DNA of 64,000 nucleotides from Cepaea nemoralis (Eukaryota > Mollusca > Gastropoda > Stylommatophora > Helicidae). A model generated the notes under the pieces. That model had not been told where the DNA came from and made no database searches. It saw only the letters and a program-made list of their open reading frames with translations. The stretch lies in NCBI GenBank assembly GCA_014155875.1, contig JACEFZ010017842.1, positions 18,678 to 82,677 on the forward strand. The letters run 5' to 3'. Positions within the stretch are counted from its first letter, which is position 1. Every line of letters starts with the position of its first letter. A program made the position numbers and the translations under genes. This document shows positions 34,521-45,868 of this stretch, one piece after another.

Positions 34521-35273
34521 TTACCCATGGCGGTAGCGAATGTGACTGATAAGGCCAATTCGCGCTGTAAATATTCGTTCACAGTGGGTGCATGTGAACA
34601 CGTGGTCATTTCCACCATCATGCACCATCTTACGTCTCACATGCTCGGTGTGTGACTTATCTGCAATAATTTTCTCCTTTGTCTTTATTCCATTTCTGAT
34701 GTTTGCCCTCCATGCAACACGTTCAGCGGCGACTTGCTCCCAATATGCATTATCAATGCCTGTATCAATCATGTCCCGTTTACACACATCTTTGTATCGT
34801 AGTAGAGGCCAACCCTGAGATCTCTTACCCATCTGTAATTCACCAAAAAAGATGTCCTTTGGTATTCTACCATCATCCATCCTCCTAAGATGTCCTATCC
34901 ATCTAAGTCTACGAAGACTGAGCATGGAATAAACCGTCACACAACCTGATCTTTCCAATACTTCAGTATTTGTGATTTTGTCTTGCCACTTAATACAGAG
35001 AATTCTTCGCAGACACCGCATATGAAAGCTGTTTAAACATTTCTCTTGGTGTAAGTAAGTTGTCCAGGTTTCACTGCCATAAAGAAGAGTACTAAAGACA
35101 CAGGCTTGATAGACAAGGACTTTTGTTTTGGCAGTAAGCTTCCTGTTCTCCCGGACTCTTGTTCTTAACCTGTTCATTGTTGTTGCTGCCTTACCAATCC
35201 GGATGTTGATTTCCTGATCTAGGGATAATTTGCTATTTACCACTGATCCTAGATATGTAAAATGGTCTACCAT
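34521..35273 (-). pseudogene. LINE ORF2, C-terminal part with C2H2 finger
   Basis: A 250-codon open frame. The N-terminal part is the post-RT thumb region (FTYLGSVVNSKLSLDQEINI, STLLYGSETWTTY at residues ~60-85). A conserved middle contains RRLRWIGHLRRMDDGRIPKD. It ends in a Cys2-His2 finger (CTHCERIFTARIGLISHIR followed by YRHG). This order is well known from animal LINEs. It joins the RT frame at 35318 across a short frame break, so the ORF is not intact. Confidence 0.85.
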
Positions 35274-35317
35274 CTCTAGTTCGGCGTCGTCAATAACGAT
35301 TGATGGTACCCCATCAA

Positions 35318-36275
35318 TTATGTCCCTTGTGACATAATCTGTGTCTTCTGTTTGCTAATTGTTAAACCAAATTCAGAACAAGCATTGGAGAATGCAGATA
35401 GTAGACATTGTAATTCTTCCTCAGAGTGGTTCGTAACTACAGCATCATCTGCGAAAAAGCCTCCCAATTTGGGTCTTGGCCTCCAATCTCTGAGCATTGT
35501 GGAGGCCGCCATCTGAGTGTGAGTAAATGTATATACCACCATCCTGATCACGAAAGGCATATTTCAGTAGAAGTGAAAAGTATATTCCAAAGAGGGTGGG
35601 AGCTAGTACACAACCTTGCTTAACACCACTCTTGATTTCAAACTCTTCAGAAGTTGCACCATCAAACTTGATTATACCCTTCATGCCTGTGTGGAACGAT
35701 TCCACAATGGACAGAAGAGTTGGTGGGCAGCCAATCTTCTTTAGTGCCTTGAACAGACCCTCACGTCTGACCAAATCAAATGCCTTTGTGAGGTCGATGA
35801 AGGCAATAAACAGTGGTTGATTCTGTTCACGGCATTTTTCTTGCATTTGTCGCAATGAGAATATCATATTAATGGTAGACCGGTTCTGTGGAAAGCCACA
35901 CTGTGATTTGGGGTAGACTTGATCTCCTAGGACTTGAAGTCTGCGCAGAACAATTCTGGCAAATACTTTTCCAACAATACACAGTTGTTGCAGTCGCTCC
36001 GATCGCCCTTGTTCTTGTACAGTATTATGATGCTTGAATCTTTGAAATCCTGTGGGACTTGTCCTTCTCGCCAGCATATCTCTATTAGTTGGTGGATCTG
36101 TAGAGTGAGTGTGTCTTGCCCACTCCTGATAACCTCTATTGGAATTCCATCCTTACCTGGAGCCTTGCTAGATGCAAGTTCATTTATAGCACACTTAACT
36201 TTTGTTATAGTGGGAAGTGTGTCCAGGTGGTCAAGAGTTGGTAGAGCCTCTATGGCTTTGAGGGCATCATCCCCC
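35318..36275 (-). pseudogene. LINE ORF2, reverse transcriptase domain (frameshifted)
   Basis: RT motifs appear in order on the minus strand: KAPGKDGIPIEVIRSG and LYKNKGDRSDCNN (about 36020-36180, one frame), CGFPQNRSTINMIF and FIAFIDLTKAFDLV (35760-35900), SGVKQGCVLAPTLF (about 35600-35640), then in another frame GGFFADDAVVTN (about 35435-35465) with the catalytic Asp pair. At least two frame changes (near 36080 and 35455) disrupt one ORF. The catalytic residues themselves are retained. Confidence 0.87.
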
Positions 36276-37222
36276 TAGTTTGGTCTCACTTGAGTAAAGC
36301 TCCACCTGTCCATCTGCTGTTTCTTATCAGTTATGATTTCTCCAGTCAATGTTTTCAATGGTGCACTTCTTTTGATCATTGGACCACAGGCTTTCTTTAT
36401 TCCTTCATACACACTTCTGACGTTTCCCTTATCACTTGCAATTTGAATGGACTCACATAACTTGATCCAATAATCATTTGCACACTGCCTGGCAGCCTTT
36501 TGCACATCCTTCCTAGCTTGCTTTAGCTCACTCAGAGTGTTACGTGTGGGTCTTTCCTTGTTTCTTAAGAGAGCTATCTTCTTCTTATCAATCAAGGGCT
36601 GCAGAGTCTGGCTGTTTGCCGCAAACCAGTCCTGCCTCTTATGATCCACAGTGCCATAAACCCCTACGGCAGTTTTATAAAGAATTTCCTTAAGTTGACC
36701 CCACTTTTCACTTACTGTACAATTTTCTTGTGTATCAGTGAAAGCGTCATCAAGTTGCTGTTGAAACTGAAAGCACTTTTCAGGATCGTGAGTGTTAATA
36801 ATATTAATCCTGGGGCTAGATTTGTGTTTAGCCGTGTAGATTCTCTTTGGTCTCAGTCTAACCCTTGCAACAACCAAAGAATGATCTGTATCACAGTCAG
36901 CACTGTGGTAACTTCGTGTAAATGATATATGGTTCAGATGTTGTCTCCATGTGATGATGATGTCCAGCTGGTGCCAATGGCCGGATGTTGGATGTTTCCA
37001 TGTGACTTTATGCAGCTCTTTTGTTTTAAAAAAGGAGTTTGTAATACATAGGTCATTTCTAGTGCAATGCTCCAGCAGCCTTTGCCCATTTTCATTCATG
37101 CGACCGATGTTGTATTTTCCAAGGCACACTGGCCATGAACTCGAGTCCTTGCCCACACGAGCATTGAAAGCACAGAGCACATAAATGTAGTCAGATTTTG
37201 GAAGTGCCTTGACGTGGTACAT
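36275..37222 (-). pseudogene. LINE ORF2, endonuclease C-terminal half and linker
   Basis: A 315-codon frame. It starts in the endonuclease at KSDYIYVLCAFNARVG, where the family has GDFNARVG, so the usual GD is CA here. It goes on through WQHPT-like WKHPTSGHWHQLDIII and SADCDTDHSLVVARVRL, the expected D-H catalytic region, and a basic linker to the RT. The N-terminal half of the domain lies at 38998-39500, beyond an inserted element. Confidence 0.85.
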
Positions 37223-37224
37223 TT

Positions 37225-38995
37225 CGCACTGCGAGCGCTATCAAGACAAGTCACATGAACAAGTCAAGAAGCCTGATACGGGGGAAAATGACACGTCGCA
37301 AGAACACCAAGAAACACACGGTATCCAAGATGTGCAGTGTGGGAGCCGACAAGACCGTCAAGAAGATGAACGTGGAGAGCCTGCCTGCTAACTGTACTAA
37401 AGAACCTGAAACTACAAGTATTACTGAAGCTACCACAAGGGGAAGATCGACAGCCCACCACAGACAAGAGTCAAGACAATAGAGAAGAAGGAGGAGAAAG
37501 ACACCAGAGCCGGGAACACCGACTCAAAAACAGTCCGATGGGTTGTCAAGCGGATTCGAGTGGAGCTAACAGACAAAGAAATCCTGAAGCAGCTATGAGA
37601 AGAGAATCTTCACATCTGAATCTTGAAGGCGGAGCGGCTCCTCACCTACTCCAAGATACCTACAACCTTGGCAGTGGTGACGTCGGAGGGCAGCGAAATG
37701 CCGACCACAGTATCAATCAGCAAGAAAATACAACAGCCAGAGAGATTCATCCCAAGAGTCAATCAATGTTCAAGATGCCAGAGAGCCGGCCACAGCAGAG
37801 CAACATGCCGCAGTAAGATGGAAATCTGACGGTATTGCGCCGATCACCACATCTTAAAGGAGTGTTAGCTGGCCAAGCTGGACACGGACTTCTGAGCACC
37901 CAACAACAAAAGAAAGTGCGCCAACTGCCTGGGCATGCATGGAGTAAGATACTTAGGCTGTCCATACCTCCAAAGACACAGAGACATCTTAAAGATCGCC
38001 ACCACCAAAAAGACACCATATAAGGACGCAGTGCGGAGGTGCGAGACAGCAACCTGCATCTCACAAGCCGAGAAAGAGCAACTGCAAAGCCAGATTGATG
38101 AGTTAAAGAAGCAAGTCAAGCTACTGCAAACATCGGCACCAACCAGCGACAATGGGAAACTTCTTGATGAAATAAAGGAGATCCCGCGGGACATCAAACA
38201 AGAGGTGGAGAACATGAGGCAGATGACAAAGATAAATGAAGAGATTCTACGAGACATCAAAGTGGTAAGAGAAATGCTAACAAATGAAAGGGAGCCAAAC
38301 CAAATCAAACCAGCAGAAGAAACGGAAAAGATCACAGAGAAACCACAAGATGAAATCCAACAAGAGACCGAACCGGAACCGCAAGATAAAGCCAGCAGCC
38401 CAGCCACGACAATATCCCGACAGACATCCGAAGAAAACCAAGATGACCATCCTGACGTCGGTACGGAGAAACCCCGGGCACCTACCTTGGAGGAGCTACA
38501 AGAGGGGGCAAGAGTGGAGGTACTCAGGCACCAGGAATTCAAAGGTGTTGGGATGAAAGAGAAGAAACTCAGATGCTATGAACCTGATTATGATCCTGAC
38601 TACTCGTACTACATAGAAGACGGAGAGAGAAAACTATGGCTGACCGCGGAGGAAAAAATCGAAAGGAAGCAGAAACTCAAACTCGAAAGTGAAAACAGGC
38701 GCAAGGAGGAAAATGGAAACGTCGAAAAGCTCCTGCAGAAAATACACAAAAAAGGAAACAAAAAGACCAAATAAAAAGTCCTTATAAGGACTGTACCCAG
38801 ATGAGCCAGAAGCCTGCACCAACAAAGAGAACCACAAAAGCATACAAGCACAAAGGACAGCCACCGAACGACCCCCAGCTGACGTCACAGACACAAACCA
38901 ACATAATCAGTCCAAGATAGGACTCACAAGACAAGAATTAGGGTGAATGAACCCACAAAAATTCCACAGGATCTCAACAATAACCACAGCTTAAA
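37225..38995 (+). mobile_element. Element nested inside the LINE endonuclease, carrying an ORF1 (gag-like)
   Basis: A 1.77-kb segment on the opposite strand separates the two halves of the LINE endonuclease. Flanks share a diverged ~17-bp match (ttggaagtgccttgacg / ttggaacttccttgatc), possibly a target duplication. The contents are an ORF1-type protein (see next entry) and no RT, so it is a truncated non-LTR element or an ORF1-only derivative. Confidence 0.65.
37255..38774 (+). pseudogene. ORF1/gag-like nucleic-acid-binding protein of a non-LTR element
   Basis: The reading starts with a basic region (37255-37482). A stretch at 37545-37830 in other frames includes a zinc knuckle CSRCQRAGHSRATC, followed by CADHHILKEC-type and CANCLGMHGVRYLGC-type knuckles near 37835-37970. 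The 279-codon open frame 37935-38774 then gives a coiled-coil-like acidic region (KEQLQSQIDELKKQVKLLQT) and a highly charged C-terminus ending KIHKKGNKKTK. Three CCHC knuckles plus a coiled coil is the usual plan of Jockey/I-type ORF1 proteins. At least two stops or frame changes in the N-terminal half break it. Confidence 0.7.
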
Positions 38996-38997
38996 AA

Positions 38998-39500
38998 CGC
39001 AGGTTGAACGAGGCCGAATTTGGAATTTTTGTTTTGAGAATTGGAATTGGAACTTCCTTGATCACGGAGTCTAACTCCTCATAGAACGAATCCTTCACAT
39101 CATCAAAGGAATCGAGTGTCGATGCATATGCAATAATAATGGTGGCAAAACTACAAGAGAGAATAATAGTCTTTCATTTCCTCCTGCTGGAATTTCAATC
39201 ATTCCCAGTAGTGAATTCTTCACTGCAACGCCCACACCATGTTGCCTTTTTTCTGCCTGCCCTCTACCCTTCAAAAAAAAAGGTGTAACTTGTTTTCCCT
39301 TAGTGACCCTTCCTCAGCGAGACGAGTCTCCTGCAGGCCAGCAATATCAGTGTTAAGACGATTGAGTTCAGCATCAATCACAGCCATTTTTCTCATATCG
39401 TCAATATTGGTCAAGTCAGTGGAAAATCCTGGACACGTGGTTCTCACGTTCCAGGTTGCAAGCCATATCTTGAGTTTTCTATCTTTCTTTTTATTAGTAC
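38998..39500 (-). pseudogene. LINE ORF2, endonuclease N-terminal half
   Basis: The minus strand reads ATWNVRTTCPGFSTDLTNID then AELNRLNTDIAGLQETRLAE (39300-39460). These are the first two conserved blocks of the AP-endonuclease domain (NxR and QETR). Further on it reads YASTLDSFDDVKDSFYEELD (about 39060-39130). Indels such as the A-run at 39268-39282 break the frame. Confidence 0.8.
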
Positions 39501-40244
39501 CTGGTGTATTGGTTTTACAGCCTGCGATTCAGATTTTGTCTTAGCCCCAAGCACCCATTGATGCAGGCAGGCTGTGGCGGATCAGCACCCAATTGGCCGG
39601 GGGCTGCCCAGCTTGAGGCGGGCGGTAGCTGATTAGTGACACCTGTAGGTGTCTCCCACTGTCAGAGGCAACGCGTGGTGCCCCATGTCTATGCCAATTG
39701 ACAGGGACTTATAACCCGTAACAGTTGCCTCTCGCTTTAATTCCGAGACCGGTTAAGACCAGGAATGGTGTTATTGCCTCTCTATAGAACAAAGCCTGGG
39801 CTAAAATATAGAGATCATGTGTTGCCCATGCAGCACGATCCCTCCCTCGGCCTGCCTAGTTCACTCCAGAGGAAAGGTAACACCTCTAAATCTGGAACAA
39901 GATAAGCTGCAGAAGCTGCCGGATCATGCAATGCTCTAACTGTCCGCCTGTCAGAGCTTCGATCGTAGACCAGCTGCCAACCAAGGCGTAGGGCCTGGTC
40001 TGCCCGGCCATGACATTTTGTCTTTAGGTTGCATTTCCTCGCACCAGGGTAAGGCTTGTACCCTCTCAATTGTGCTCTTCCACCTGAAGCTGTTGGCACA
40101 ATGTGGGGTGTCGGGTTTGGTAAGCGCCGCCCAACGTTTGGCGCTAACAGAAAGCAGGTAGTACTGTCTACAGTTATACGGTAGCTCAGTCATATCTGAC
40201 TAAGACCTGACACCTCTACTGTAAATTATGTTTGTTTATTCTAG

Positions 40245-40361
40245 GTGTAGGTTTAAGAAAACAATTTATGTTTGTCGGAGTGACAGCAATGATGATCTCA
40301 TGTAATCGCCTCTGGATTGGGACTAACAATGGAGTCATCATGTTCATTCCTTTGCCTGAGA
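40245..40361 (+). CDS. MAPK8IP3/SPAG9-like: JIP3/JIP4-like, exon E6
   Basis: A 117-nt exon (phase 1 in, phase 1 out) reading (G)VGLRKQFMFVGVTAMMISC, NRLWIGTNNGVIMFIPLPE. Vertebrate JIP3/4 has [37 protein letters not shown]. The acceptor is gtttgtttattctag|GT and the donor GAGA|gtgagt. The SCNRLWxGTxNGVIxxIPL signature makes it certain. It sits 17.5 kb downstream of E5 because intron 5 is swollen by repeats and a LINE. Confidence 0.96.
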
Positions 40362-40494
40362 GTGAGTATATATGTAGCTATATATATCCTGCTCTCTCTC
40401 CTCCCCTCCAGCTCTCTCTCCCTCCCTCCCTCCCACTCTCTCTCTTTCTCCCTCCCACTCTTTCTCTTTCATCCTCCCATCCTTTCTCTCCTTT

Positions 40495-40551
<57 letters not shown>

Positions 40552-41328
40552 GTACACACACACACACACACACACACCCATCCCCCTCTGTCTGGGTGTT
40601 TCACATAAATGTGTGTATCTTTGTCTGTCCATCTGTCTTTCACCTTTCTCTTTATATCCTTCCCTCCCTCCCTTCCCCTCTCTCCCTCCCTTCAACTCTC
40701 TTTCCCCCCATGGTTCCGTCGCCCTGCTACTGAGTGCGTGGTGCGACTCTGTGAGCTGTGAAATTCATGTGGAATGTTTTTACATCTGTCCGCTTTTGTT
40801 TGTACAGTGAACTGCATGTTCAGAACAATGGCTACCAGCTGTTGCTGAATTGACTGATTTGTCTTTTCGGTTCATGAGTGCATTTTTCAGTAGACTCCTG
40901 GGAGTCGACACTGGAGCTACGGTGTTCATGCTTTGTGCAGTGCTTTTGGCGGGTCGCCCTGCAGAAAGAGACCGAGCCATGTGGGATAAAACCCGGGTCA
41001 ATGAAGTCTTTCTGGTAACTGCCGATTTCATCGACGATGAACTGTAATTTTTTTGGATGACTTTTGTATTGGCATTCTGTCGGCGGCATTATGAACAGTG
41101 TACCTGTGCGGGCTGTTGGACTGCCAAGACTCCTATCTATTTCACTTTTCACATTGGACAGTGAGGAGCATTTTGTGTGATATTCACTGGCACAGGAACG
41201 GATCATAATGGGGATAACCCATTGCCGTCAAGTTGGAACCTGGACTAACTAATTAACTCTCTTTCCCCCTCTCTACCTCCTGTCCCCCTCTTTCATGTAT
41301 AACCATCACCACAATAAGTTATATATCA

Positions 41329-41775
41329 TTGATCTGGTTCACATCCAGGCCTGCCCTGGCAGTACACTGCTTCTCCTGGGATCATGCTTTCTGTGACTTG
41401 TGTTTCTCTGTCATGTCCTGCTGGTTCACATCCAGGCATGCCCTGGCAGTACACAGATTCTCCTGGGATCATGCTTTCTGTGACTTGTGTTTCTCTGCCA
41501 TGTCCTGCTGGTTCACATCCGGGCATGCCCTGGCAGTACACTGCTTCTCCTGGGATCATGCTTTCTGTGACTTGTGTTTCTCTGTCATGTCCTGCTGGTT
41601 CACATCCAGGCATGCCCTGGCAGTACACAGATTCTCCTGGGATCATGCTTTCTGTGACTTGTGTTTCTCTGCCATGTCCTGCTGGTTCACATCCAGGTAT
41701 GCCCTGGCAGTACACAGATTCTCCTGGAATCATGCTTTCTGTGACTTGTGTTTCTCTGTCATGACCTGCTGGAGA
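41329..41775. repeat. 87-bp minisatellite inside tandem copy 1 (5 units)
   Basis: The unit begins tggttcacatccaggcatgc and includes cagtacactgcttctcctgg. It has two alternating forms, cactgcttctcc and cacagattctcc. As 29 codons it stays open on both strands. Equivalent arrays: 43912-44445 (6 units), 46644-47005 (4) and 49145-49590 (5). Confidence 0.92.
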
Positions 41776-42289
41776 GGCAAGTCAGTCAGCCACCCACTAC
41801 ACCTTAAATACATTGGGAATTGTTGCCATACTAGTATTTGCATGGACCAATCAGAGCTCAGTGCCTGGTGTGGTCAGTATCACGTGGCTGCCTTTACTTC
41901 CCCAGACACCTCCTGGTACCCGTGTCCAGCTGGGTCAGCCTGGTCAATTTAAAAAATGTGCCCTAGTGCATATTCACACCCATGGCCAGCAGACAGTGAC
42001 CTAGTTCACAGCCACAACACTAATCTCATAGTGGGAGATTGGTGTGGCTACGTCAAGTGTTGGGACCATCACCTTCTGTAGGCCTGAGGGCACAGAGACT
42101 CAGAAGACCTGTCTGTCCCTCCCGTAGTGAATGATGAGAGCTGGGGCAGCAAATCGTGGCCCTACAGCAGCCTTGTCATTGTTAGTATAATGTTTATGGT
42201 GACTGTGTTCTGCCTTTATGTAAAAACACACACCCATTATATATAGAACATTATATACAACAATAAGAAAGAGGCACACAGCGTTTTTT

Positions 42290-42505
42290 TTTGGTCATGT
42301 GATGAGCAGAGATGCATTGGAGAACATCGTTACAACTGGAAAGATCGAAGGGAAGAGAGGCAGAGGCAGACCAAGAGAAATTATGCTGGATGGATTGAGA
42401 TGGTGGCATGGAAGGATATATACAGCAGAGTTGATCCAGAAAACCAAAGACCGAGATTTGTGGAGAGACATGAGCGCGTACGCCAGCCGGCATGGCACTT
42501 GATGA
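42290..42505 (+). pseudogene. LINE 3' fragment inside tandem copy 1
   Basis: It reads NIVTTGKIEGKRGRGRPREI then MLDGLRWWHG and ends near a TGA-rich tail. It matches the LINE fragment at 15806-16385 (LVTTGKIEGKRIRGRQR). The same fragment recurs near 44960, 47515 and 50108 because it was carried along in the tandem duplication. Confidence 0.8.
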
Positions 42506-42737
42506 TGGTGATGACACAAACCCACACACATGCATGCATCCACACGAAAGCTGGCAGCAAACCCTGGCCCAACAGCAGCCTTGTCATTGTTAATATAACG
42601 TTTATGATGATTTTATTCCGCCTTTATGTATAAACACACACACACCCACACAAATGCATGCAGGCACATGTGCGTGTGCGTGCATACAAACACACACACA
42701 TAGACAGAGATATAATTGTACTGATTCTAACAACCAG

Positions 42738-42881
42738 ACAACAAGCAACCAATGACTGCCACATCCACCAGCACAGACTCTGACAGTCAACCTGGTGGCG
42801 ACACCAGCATGAAGAATTTTCCCCCTTACATGTCCTTCCATGGACATAAGGATGCCGTCACTTTCTTCGCTGCGGTGCCAG
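42738..42881 (+). CDS. MAPK8IP3/SPAG9-like: JIP3/JIP4-like, exon E7 copy a
   Basis: A 144-nt exon, acceptor attctaacaaccag, donor CCAG|gtcagt. With the A carried from E6 it reads (N)NKQPMTATSTSTDSDSQPGG, DTSMKNFPPYMSFHGHKDAV, TFFAAVP(G). Vertebrate JIP3/4 has NKTSG at the start and LCFHGHRDAVKFFVAVPG at the end. Phase 1 at both ends and a length divisible by three make it symmetric. This copy keeps FF as in vertebrates; the other three read FL. It is therefore the best candidate for the ancestral copy. It is shorter than the vertebrate exon, lacking the PGSVIRVYGD-type middle. Confidence 0.93.
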
Positions 42882-43074
42882 GTCAGTCTGGGCATCACAT
42901 AATTTCTCATGCTGAATGTGAATGACTTTATTTATGGAGATTAGCATTGTCTGCTGCTGCCTTCCACTCCATGTTTGCTGTTGCTTTGTGTTGTAGATTC
43001 AGTGTCCAATGGCAAGATTAGCATTGTCTGCTGCCTTCCACTCCGTCTTTGTGCTTTGTGTTGTTGTAGATTCA

Positions 43075-43137
<63 letters not shown>

Positions 43138-45464
43138 GTGCACACATACACACACACACACACCCATCCCCCTGTCTGGGTGTTTCACATAAATGTGTGT
43201 ATCTCTGTCTGTCCATCTGTCTTTCACCTTTCTCTTTATATCCTTCCCTCCCTCCCTTCCCCTCTCTCCCTCCCTTCAACTCTCTTTTCCCCCATGGTTC
43301 CGTCGCCCTGCTACTGAGTGCGTGGTGCGACTCTGTGAGCTGTGAAATTCATGTGGAATGTTTTTACATCTGTCCGCTTTTGTTTGTACAGTGAACTGCA
43401 TGTTCAGAACAATGGCTACCAGCTGTTGCTGAATTGACTGATTTGTCTTTTCGGTTCATGAGTGCATTTTTCAGTAGACTCCTGGGAGTCGACACTGGAG
43501 CTACGGTGTTCATGCTTTGTGCAGTGCTTTTGGCGGGTCGCCCTGCAGAAAGAGACCGAGCCATGTGGGATAAAACCCGGGTCAATGAAGTCTTTCTGGT
43601 AACTGCCGATTTCATCGACGATGAACTGTAATTTTTGTGGATGACTTTTGTATTGGCATTCTGTCGGCGGCATTATGAACAGTGTACCTGTGCGGGCTGT
43701 TGGACTGCCAAGACTCCTATCTATTTCACTTTTCACATTGGACAGTGAGGAGCATTTTGTGTGATATTCACTGGCACAGGAACGGATCATAATGGGATAA
43801 CCCATTGCCGTGAAGTTGGAACCTGGACTAACTAATTAACTCTCTTTCCCCCTCTCTACCTCCTGTCCCCCTCTTTCATGTATAACCATCACCACAATAA
43901 GTTATATATCATTGATCTGGTTCACATCCAGGCCTGCCCTGGCAGTACACTGCTTCTCCTGGGATCATGCTTTCTGTGACTTGTGTTTCTCTGTCATGTC
44001 CTGCTGGTTCACATCCAGGCATGCCCTGGCAGTACACTGCTTCTCCTGGGATCATGCTTTCTGTGACTTGTGTTTCTCTGTCATGTCCTGCTGGTTCACA
44101 TCCAGGCATGCCCTGGCAGTACACAGATTCTCCTGGGATCATGCTTTCTGTGACTTGTGTTTCTCTGCCATGTCCTGCTGGTTCACATCCGGGCATGCCC
44201 TGGCAGTACACTGCTTCTCCTGGGATCATGCTTTCTGTGACTTGTGTTTCTCTGTCATGTCCTGCTGGTTCACATCCAGGCATGCCCTGGCAGTACACAG
44301 ATTCTCCTGGGATCATGCTTTCTGTGACTTGTGTTTCTCTGCCATGTCCTGCTGGTTCACATCCAGGCATGCCCTGGCAGTACACAGATTCTCCTGGAAT
44401 CATGCTTTCTGTGACTTGTGTTTCTCTGTCATGACCTGCTGGAGAGGCAAGTCAGTCAGCCACCCACTACACCTTAAATACATTGGGAATTGTTGCCATA
44501 CTAGTATTTGCATGGACCAATCAGAGCTCAGTGCCTGGTGTGGTCAGTATCACGTGGCTGCCTTTACTTCCCCAGACACCTCCTGGTACCCGTGTCCAGC
44601 TGGGTCAGCCTGGTCAATTTAAAAAATGTGCCCTAGTGCATATTCACACCCAAAGCCAGCAGACAGTGACCTAGTTCACAGCCACAACACTAATCTCATA
44701 GTGGGAGATTGGTGTGGCTACGTCAAGTGTTGGGACCATCACCTTCTGTAGGCCTGAGGGCACAGAGACTCAGAAGACCTGTCTGTCCCTCCCGTAGTGA
44801 ATGATGAGAGCTGGGGCAGCAAATCGTGGCCCTACAGCAGCCTTGTCATTGTTAGTATAATGTTTATGGTGACTGTGTTCTGCATTTATGTAAAAACACA
44901 CACCCATTATATATAGAACATTATATACAACAATAAGAAAGAGGCACACAGCGTTTTTTTTGGTCATGTGATGAGCAGAGACGCATTGGAGAACATCGTT
45001 ACAACTGGAAAGATCGAAGGGAAGAGAGGCAGAGGCAGACAAAGAGAAATTATGCTGGATGGATTGAGATGGTGGCATGGAAGGATATATACAGCAGAGT
45101 TGATCCAGAAAACCAAAGACCGAGATTTGTGGAGAGACATGAGCGCGTACGCCAGCCGGCATGGCACTTGATGATGGTGATGACACAAACCCACACACAT
45201 GCATGCATCCACATGAAAGCTGGCAGCAAACCCTGGCCCAACAGCAACCTTGTCATTGTTAATATAACGTTTATGATGATTTTATTCCGCCTTTATGTAT
45301 AAACACACACACACCCACACAAATGCATGCAGGCACATGTGCGTGTGCGTGCATACAAACACACACACACCCACACAAATGCATGCAGGCACATGTGCGT
45401 GTGCGTGCATACAAACACACACACACATAGACAGAGATATAATTGTACTGATTCTAACAACCAG

Positions 45465-45608
45465 ACAACAAGCAACCAATGACTGCCACATCCACCAGCA
45501 CAGACTCTGACAGTCAACCTGGTGGCGACACCAGCATGAAGAATTTTCCCCCTTACATGTCCTTCCATGGACATAAGGATGCCGTCACTTTCCTCGCTGC
45601 GGTGCCAG
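45465..45608 (+). CDS. MAPK8IP3/SPAG9-like: JIP3/JIP4-like, exon E7 copy b
   Basis: Tandem copy of E7a with both splice sites and the frame intact. The only change noticed in the conserved part is TFLAAVP for TFFAAVP. Upstream, the CA-rich stretch holds an extra ~60-bp duplication (45305-45420) absent from the other copies. Whether this exon is ever included in mRNA cannot be told from the sequence; inclusion with E7a would add 48 residues without a frameshift. Confidence 0.8.
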
Positions 45609-45801
45609 GTCAGTCTGGGCATCACATAATTTCTCATGCTGAATGTGAATGACTTTATTTATGGAGATTAGCATTGTCTGCTGCTGCCTTCCACTCCATG
45701 TTTGCTGTTGCTTTGTGTTGTAGATTCAGTGTCCAATGGCAAGATTAGCATTGTCTGCTGCCTTCCACTCCGTCTTTGTGCTTTGTGTTGTTGTAGATTC
45801 A

Positions 45802-45868
<67 letters not shown>

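Larger units (their letters stand above)
34462..40215 (-). mobile_element. Near-full-length non-LTR retrotransposon (LINE), interrupted
   Basis: Read on the minus strand the element holds a 5' leader (about 39545-40210), an AP-endonuclease-like domain split by a 1.77-kb insertion (37225-38995), a linker, reverse transcriptase with FADD, and a C-terminal C2H2 finger. It sits inside the 28-bp array. The flanks (tctactgtaatt at 34451-34462, tctactgtaaatt at 40214-40226) look like a target duplication. The right boundary is only ~30 bp from the E6 acceptor. Few lesions suggest a fairly young copy. Confidence 0.87.

Noticed and set aside
37255..38774. ORF1-like protein as a host coiled-coil gene
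   Set aside because: CCHC knuckles, stops in the N-terminal half and position inside a LINE point to a retrotransposon protein.
41326..41952. Repeat proteins with 29-residue units (GCEPAGH, CFSWDHAFCDLC), one frame per strand, in four places
   Set aside because: An 87-bp minisatellite open on both strands; unit number varies among the four copies as a satellite does.
41813..42004. Possible JIP exon reading PPGTRVQLGQPGQF...ALVHIHTHGQ after cttccccag
   Set aside because: It resembles the missing GSVIRVYGD part only loosely, would start in phase 0 whereas E6 ends in phase 1, and has a stop soon after with no good donor.
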